NCBI RefSeq assembly: GCF_010915725.1
Contig: NZ_JAAIJR010000005.1
Location: forward strand, 1 to 64,000
Direction: 5' to 3'
Source of the DNA: Thiorhodococcus mannitoliphagus
Lineage (GTDB): Bacteria > Pseudomonadota > Gammaproteobacteria > Chromatiales > Chromatiaceae
DNA: 64,000 nucleotides
Made by a program: the position numbers and the translations under genes. This document shows positions 59,766 to 64,000 of this stretch, one piece after another. The notes under the pieces are model-generated. The model did no database searches, was not told where the DNA came from, and saw nothing but the letters and a program-made list of their open reading frames with translations. Each line of letters starts with the position of its first letter. Within the stretch, counting starts at the first letter, position 1.

Positions 59766-62120
59766 TCAGGCGCGGGACTTCTCGAGCGGCTGCGGTGGCT
59801 CTTTGCTCGCCCAGAGGCGCAGGGCGACGAGGATGCTCGTGAAGAGCCCGACGCAGCCGGCGATCCAGAGGCCAGCGCTCAAGGGGTCGCGTTCGAAGAT
59901 GGCGGCTTGATAGAAGAGGGTTGCGGTCAGGAAGGCGATGGTGGTCGTCCAGAAGCCGACGAACATGGCCCAGGGTGCGCCGGCCTCGCGCACGATGGCG
60001 CCAATGGTGGCGACGCAGGGGAAGTAGAGCAAGACGAAGAGCAGGTAGGCGAAGGCGCCCGCCTGTCCGTCGAAGCGCTCAGCCATGGCGCCAAAGGTGC
60101 CGCTCTGCACGCCTTGCTCATCGGCGGCCGCGTTCTGATCGCTGATCTCGCCGACATTCAGCCCGAGTGGGTCGAGCGCCCGCGCGCCCAGCTCGGATAG
60201 ATTATCAGTGATCGAGGCGCCGGCTCGGCCGATGTCGCGCCAGAAATCGAAGGGTTCGGGCTCGCTCGCCGGGGACTCCTCGGCCGCAAGTCGGCCGTAA
60301 AGCGAGTCCAGGGTCCCGACGATGACCTCCTTGGCCAGCACGCCCGAGAAGACGCCCAGAATGGCGGGCCAGTTGTCTTCGCGGATGCCCATGGGGGCGA
60401 ACAGTGGGGTCGCGGTGCGGCTGATGCCGGCCAGGATCGAGCTGTCGCTCTCCTCGTTGCCGAGGCTGCCGTCGCTGCCCACGGTGGAGAGGACATTGAG
60501 CACCAAGACCATGAGGACGATGACCTTGCCCGCCTCGCGGAGGAAGAGCTTGACCCTGTCCCAGGTGCGCAGCAGCACGCCCTTGATGGTCGGAAGGTGA
60601 TAGGGGGGCAGCTCCATCAGCATGCCCGAACTGTCACCCTGGAGCAGGGTATGCTTCATCACCAGCCCGGACAGGATGGCGACCGCGATCCCGGTCAGAT
60701 AGAGGGCGAAGACCAGGTTCTGTCCGGAGTGCGGGAAGAAAGCGGCCGCGAAGAGGGCATAGACGGGCAGCCGAGCACCGCAGGACATGAAGGGATTCAT
60801 GAGGATGGTGAGCTTGCGCTCGCGCTCGCTCTCCAGCGTGCGTGTCGCCATGACTGCGGGCACATTGCAGCCGAAGCCGACGATCAGGGGGACGAATGCC
60901 TTGCCTGGCAGACCGATGGAGCGCATGAAACGGTCCATGACGAAGGCGGCGCGCGCCATGTAGCCGCTGTCTTCCAAGGCCGAGAGCACGATGTAGAGGC
61001 TGGCGATGATGGGGATGAATGTCCCCACGACCTGAAGTCCGCCGCCGATGCCGTCCGCTAGCACCAGGCTGAGCCAGCCGGGGGCATCGAAGCGCTCGAG
61101 CAAGGCGCCGAGTCCGTCGACGAAGAGCGCTTGTCCGATGAGATCGAAGAAGTCGATGAAGGCCCCGCCGATATTCATGGTGAACATGAACATGAGGTAG
61201 ATCATCAGCAGGAACAGCGGGATGCCAAAGGTCCTGCTCAGCACGATCTGGTCGATGCGGTCCGAGAGTGTGCGTTCGACGCGGCGGCTCTCGCGCAGGA
61301 CGCGCTGCGCCAGGGTGTGGGCGTGGCCGTAGCGCGTGTCCGCGATGTGCAGATCGGTCTCCTCACCCGCGCGCTCCGCCACTTGGCGGCGGGCCTGCTC
61401 CACGAGCACCATGACCTCGGGGCTCGCGGCCTTCTCGGCGATAGGGTCTGACTCCAACAGTTTGAGCGCCAGCCAGCGCGTGTTGGCTTGGTCTGAGATG
61501 TCGCCTAACGCCGGGGCCAGGTCAGCAACAGCCTCCTCGACACACTCACCCTGAGCCAGTGGCACACCGGCGCGCTCGCGTCCCTCGGCGACCGCGAGCA
61601 GGCGCGCCTGTAGCTCCGTCAGTCCTTCCTTGCTGACGGCGACCAGGGGCACCACGGGGCAGCCGAGCGTTTCGGCCAGCTGCCCGGTATCGATCTGGAT
61701 GCCGCGCTTGCGCGCGATGTCCATCATGTTGAGCGCGATGACGATGGGTACGCCCATCTCCAACAACTGGACCGTCAGATAGAGGTGCCGCTCCAGGTTG
61801 CTGGCGTCGATCACATTGACGATCAGGTTGGCGTCACGGCTGAGCAGGTAGTCGCGCGTGACGACTTCATCCAGCGAATTGGCGTCCAGTGAGTAAATGC
61901 CGGGCAGGTCGATCACGCGGATCCGTCGCCCATCCAACTCCATGGCGCCTTCCTTGCGCTCGACGGTGACGCCGGGCCAGTTCCCCGTGGTTTGCCGGAT
62001 GCCTGTGAGGGCGTTGAAGAGGGCCGACTTGCCGCAGTTGGGGTTGCCCGCGACGGCGATCGTCAGCGGCTTTTGCGGCCGGTCGTCGGCTGCCGCTGGG
62101 GCGGTGGACTTATCCGTCAT
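59766..62120 (-). CDS. feoB: Ferrous iron transporter FeoB
   Basis: 784 residues. An N-terminal G-domain with GNPNCGKSALFNALTG (G1), DLPGIYSLD (G3) and ALNMMD (G4) is followed by a helical GDI-like region. The membrane part has paired Gate motifs (VGFGCNVPAVMATRTLES, MNPFMSCGARLPVYALFAAA). It imports Fe(II), important under anoxic conditions. The C-terminus ends in a helix and short basic tail; no feoC follows. It lies 15 bp after feoA. Confidence 0.96.
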   Translation of the reverse strand: MTDKSTAPAAADDRPQKPLTIAVAGNPNCGKSALFNALTGIRQTTGNWPGVTVERKEGAMELDGRRIRVIDLPGIYSLDANSLDEVVTRDYLLSRDANLIVNVIDASNLERHLYLTVQLLEMGVPIVIALNMMDIARKRGIQIDTGQLAETLGCPVVPLVAVSKEGLTELQARLLAVAEGRERAGVPLAQGECVEEAVADLAPALGDISDQANTRWLALKLLESDPIAEKAASPEVMVLVEQARRQVAERAGEETDLHIADTRYGHAHTLAQRVLRESRRVERTLSDRIDQIVLSRTFGIPLFLLMIYLMFMFTMNIGGAFIDFFDLIGQALFVDGLGALLERFDAPGWLSLVLADGIGGGLQVVGTFIPIIASLYIVLSALEDSGYMARAAFVMDRFMRSIGLPGKAFVPLIVGFGCNVPAVMATRTLESERERKLTILMNPFMSCGARLPVYALFAAAFFPHSGQNLVFALYLTGIAVAILSGLVMKHTLLQGDSSGMLMELPPYHLPTIKGVLLRTWDRVKLFLREAGKVIVLMVLVLNVLSTVGSDGSLGNEESDSSILAGISRTATPLFAPMGIREDNWPAILGVFSGVLAKEVIVGTLDSLYGRLAAEESPASEPEPFDFWRDIGRAGASITDNLSELGARALDPLGLNVGEISDQNAAADEQGVQSGTFGAMAERFDGQAGAFAYLLFVLLYFPCVATIGAIVREAGAPWAMFVGFWTTTIAFLTATLFYQAAIFERDPLSAGLWIAGCVGLFTSILVALRLWASKEPPQPLEKSRA

Positions 62121-62135
62121 GATGAATGTCCGCGC

Positions 62136-62456
62136 CTAGCTCGTGAGCCCCAAGTGCTCGCTGTCCGGCACTTGCTCGACATCGTCCTGTGCGCAGGTCA
62201 CGCAGCCTGAATGCGGAGCTTCGGGTGTGACCCAAAGCTTCTCGGCGATGCCCGAGCCCACGGCGATGCGCGCATCGCCGCTTGCCAGCACGAGGCCCTG
62301 CCCTCTGCGCTGGACGACGCAGAGCGAGCTGCCCTGTCTGAGACCGAGCGCAAGGAGGCGGCGCGTCAGGTGGCGGCCGCCGCGGATCTCGGTCAAGCGG
62401 GCGGGTGTCCGATGCGGAAGGTCTGAGAGTTGGATGGTCTGGGGCTGTTGAGACAT
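62136..62456 (-). CDS. feoA: FeoA-domain protein
   Basis: 106 residues. SH3-like FeoA domain (IQLSDLPHRTPARLTEIRGG, RRLLALGLRQGSSLCVVQR, LASGDARIAVGSGIAEKLWV). The C-terminal tail has a CVTC pair and an acidic end not usual in short FeoA proteins. It binds FeoB and modulates it. Confidence 0.92.
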   Translation of the reverse strand: MSQQPQTIQLSDLPHRTPARLTEIRGGRHLTRRLLALGLRQGSSLCVVQRRGQGLVLASGDARIAVGSGIAEKLWVTPEAPHSGCVTCAQDDVEQVPDSEHLGLTS

Positions 62457-62533
62457 CGTCTGTTACTGCCAATGCGCTGGTCGGTCGCCGATAGGATGAC
62501 CAAAGCATAACCCGAAGCAGGCCGCTTTCGCAG

Positions 62534-62554
62534 ATGAATCCGAGATCGATTCAT
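62534..62554. promoter_or_regulatory. Inverted repeat upstream of feoAB
   Basis: ATGAATC and GATTCAT are separated by seven bases, 78 bp before the feoA start and between divergent feoA and the small ORF. It does not match the classic Fur or FNR consensus well. Candidate operator. Confidence 0.4.
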
Positions 62555-62745
62555 GCTCGCATTTAGCGACCCCAGCTAAGGGCATCGAGAATGGGGGTTT
62601 GCTGTTCGCCAAAGCCTCGTAATTTAAGGGGTTTGAAGCAGGCGGCGGCCCTGAATCGAGCATGGTTGCAATCGCTCACCTCGTCCCAAATCTCGCAACC
62701 GAAGCGATGCAATCAGTGACAACAAACCCGAAAGAGGATACGACG

Positions 62746-62901
62746 ATGGATGGTGGATCTCTTGCTGCTGCCGAAATGATGGTGTTCCTCGGGCTGGTCG
62801 GCTGGCTCCTCTACTATCAGTTTGTCAGCTCGAGGCGCGACTCGAGCAGTTCTAGCTCCGAGACCAAGCAGGACTCTCAGGCCGATGAGTCGAGTCCTTG
62901 A
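62746..62901 (+). CDS. Small membrane protein
   Basis: 51 residues from the ATG at 62746, preceded by AAGAGGA; the frame opens earlier at 62662 without a good site. One membrane helix (EMMVFLGLVGWLLYYQFV) is followed by SSRRDSSSSSSETKQDSQAD, a Ser-rich hydrophilic tail. It is divergent from feoAB. Function unknown. Confidence 0.6.
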   Translation: MDGGSLAAAEMMVFLGLVGWLLYYQFVSSRRDSSSSSSETKQDSQADESSP

Positions 62902-63274
62902 GCCTGGTGTGCTTGGCGCGAGCGCGGCCATGATGGTGCCTTGGGATCGGCATGGGTGCTTGATGCTCAGCAAGCCGCTGCAGAGCGTCAGTGCCGCGCT
63001 TGGCTCCTGCTTCTAACCGCTCTGGGTGCCGCGCCGCGACAGGCAACGGCATGAGTCCGGGTCGAGGGACGACGCGGACTCACCCCTCCCGAACCGCAGT
63101 CGATCAGCCAGTCTTCGGCGGGCCTAGCCCTCTGAGCCGAGTCCCTGGGACCAATCCCCCTCTTTCTCCGTCGTTCGGACCAGGCGCAGGTTGTAACGCG
63201 ACCCTGGCTCATTGGACGGGCGTGGCTTGGGCCGACTTCACAGGCCCGACCTTCGGCGTTTCGTTGGCCCCCTT
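62902..63274. other. Intergenic region without recognised genes
   Basis: 373 bp between the small membrane protein and the family 4 repeats. Short overlapping frames on both strands have no recognisable features, and no clear hairpin or promoter stands out. Confidence 0.5.
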
Positions 63275-63620
63275 GTCTTGATCATCGATTTGGAATCCTC
63301 GAGGGCGCAATCTGCTGGCAGATGAGTCAAATTTCGATGAAGCGTCCGACCATCCAAGGCCGTCGGGAGCGGCATCGGGATCGGGATCGGGATCGGCATC
63401 GAACCGACGATAGCGATCCCGATTCCGATAGCGACCCCGATGTCTTGATCATCGATTTGGAATCCTCGAGGGCGCAATCTGCTGGCAGATGAGTCAAATT
63501 TCGATGAAGCGTCCGACCATCCAAGGCCGTCGGCATCGGCATCGGCATCGAACCGACGATAGCGATCCCGATTCCGATAGCGACCCCGATGGCATGACTC
63601 GTCGGTCTGAGGCGAAGCCT
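63275..63620. repeat. Family 4 hexanucleotide-rich tandem repeat
   Basis: Two direct units, 63275-63441 (167 bp) and 63442-63590 (149 bp), each starting GTCTTGATCATCGATTTGG and ending CGATAGCGACCCCGAT. They differ by 18 bp, three hexamers of the GGGATC/GGCATC type. A conserved end GGCATGACTCGTCGGTCTGA plus GGCGAAGCCT closes the array. Long ORFs through it (IGIGIAIVGSMPMPMP) are artefacts of the hexamer. Confidence 0.85.
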
Positions 63621-63651
63621 CGGCGCCATTCGGACATACGGCAGTCCCCCG

Positions 63652-63758
63652 CTTAGAAAGTGTCCATAAATTGTTTCCCGATGCGAGCGATGCCGCCCGA
63701 AATCCCCCCTAGCCCCCCTTTGCGAAAGGGGGGAAGTTGTTGATGGACGGTTCCTTAG
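63652..63758 (-). repeat. 107-bp MITE-like repeat, family 1, copy E
   Basis: Reverse orientation: starts CTTAGAAAGTGTCCATAAA and ends GATGGACGGTTCCTTAGG, internal T-C rich hairpin as in the others. It adjoins the family 4 array on its right. Confidence 0.9.
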
Positions 63759-63934
63759 GGTGCCGTGCTCGACCGGCGCTTGCTTGACGGAGTTCTCGCG
63801 TAGGCTTGAGCGCCTAGCTCGATCTAACACGGTCACGGCTTATCGCATATCATTCGGCCAAGCTGCATATGCGCAACGCGACCGAAGCGCCCGGATGAAA
63901 AGGCGTAACTTCAGCCAAGAATGAGTGACTCCGC

Positions 63935-64000
63935 ATGACCGAGAAAAGGATGGTGTTCAGCGAGGACCTAAGCACGTCGTCGGACTACCTTCGTATGGCG
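63935..64000 (+). CDS. Start of a gene cut by the window edge
   Basis: ATG at 63935 opens MTEKRMVFSEDLSTSSDYLR and continues beyond the window. The DYLRMA phrase recalls the N-terminus of some GGDEF proteins, but 22 residues are too few for a call. Confidence 0.4.
   Translation, partial: MTEKRMVFSEDLSTSSDYLRMA

Noticed and set aside
63238-63836. ORFs encoding IGIGIAIVGSMPMPMP-type proteins
   Set aside because: Products of the hexanucleotide repeat; the same strings arise in the 47-kb copy and frames change with hexamer number.

Overview
The window (high GC, dense operons, LPS, c-di-GMP, VPLPA-CTERM and regulatory PTS genes) looks like a gammaproteobacterial chromosome, most likely a purple sulfur bacterium of the Chromatiaceae type. 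That is inferred from gene content and order only. I see no tRNA, rRNA or CRISPR array.

Layout. 1-3.9 kb is a decaying CRISPR/defence island: a cmr6 with a broken 5' end, a GNAT/DUF1778 toxin-antitoxin pair, a small unknown gene coupled to csx16, and a cas8b-like (TM1802) fragment. 3.9-7 kb holds lutC-lutB without lutA, an SH3 protein and a DUF805 membrane protein. 7.5-11.9 kb holds two convergent c-di-GMP proteins (GAF-PAS-GGDEF-EAL and a c-haem DUF3365-GGDEF). 12.4-21 kb is uvrA, a YajR-like exporter, ssb and rmlBACD. 21.5-25.7 kb is a VPLPA-CTERM protein, a Lon-type protease and rsmA/ksgA. 26-33.1 kb is a seven-gene tellurium-type stress module (two TerD, two stand-alone vWA proteins, TerY with its zinc domain, a PP2C phosphatase and a Ser/Thr kinase), followed by cbpA-cbpM. 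35.2-35.9 kb is a group II intron relic. 35.9-49 kb carries mgtE, ptsI-HPr-EIIA-rapZ-hprK-ptsN, hpf, rpoN, lptB-lptA-lptC, kdsC and kdsD. 48.4-56.7 kb carries a DUF72-like gene, mlaFEDCB, murA and hisG-hisD-hisC. 56.7-62.5 kb has a 2OG-Fe(II) dioxygenase, an FHA/sigma-54 activator and feoA-feoB. The last kilobase is repeat-rich, and a new gene starts at the right edge.

The most striking features are repeats and modules. A MITE-like 107-bp element with 19-bp terminal inverted repeats (CTTAGAAAGTGTCCATCAA) occurs five times. Two same-orientation copies bracket exactly the Ter module, and the end of one copy supplies the Shine-Dalgarno sequence of the first terD. Two further MITE-like families, REP/BIME palindromes, and a hexanucleotide-rich repeat whose core is inverted between copies are also present. 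In the CRISPR island an identical 14-bp palindrome lies on each side of the unknown-gene/csx16 pair.

How the genes work together: the PTS proteins, HprK, RapZ, RpoN and HPF form the usual nitrogen/carbon regulatory PTS around sigma-54. lpt, kds, mla, murA and rml jointly build and maintain the outer envelope. TerY-PP2C-kinase-TerD is a predicted phosphorylation-based stress or defence signalling system.
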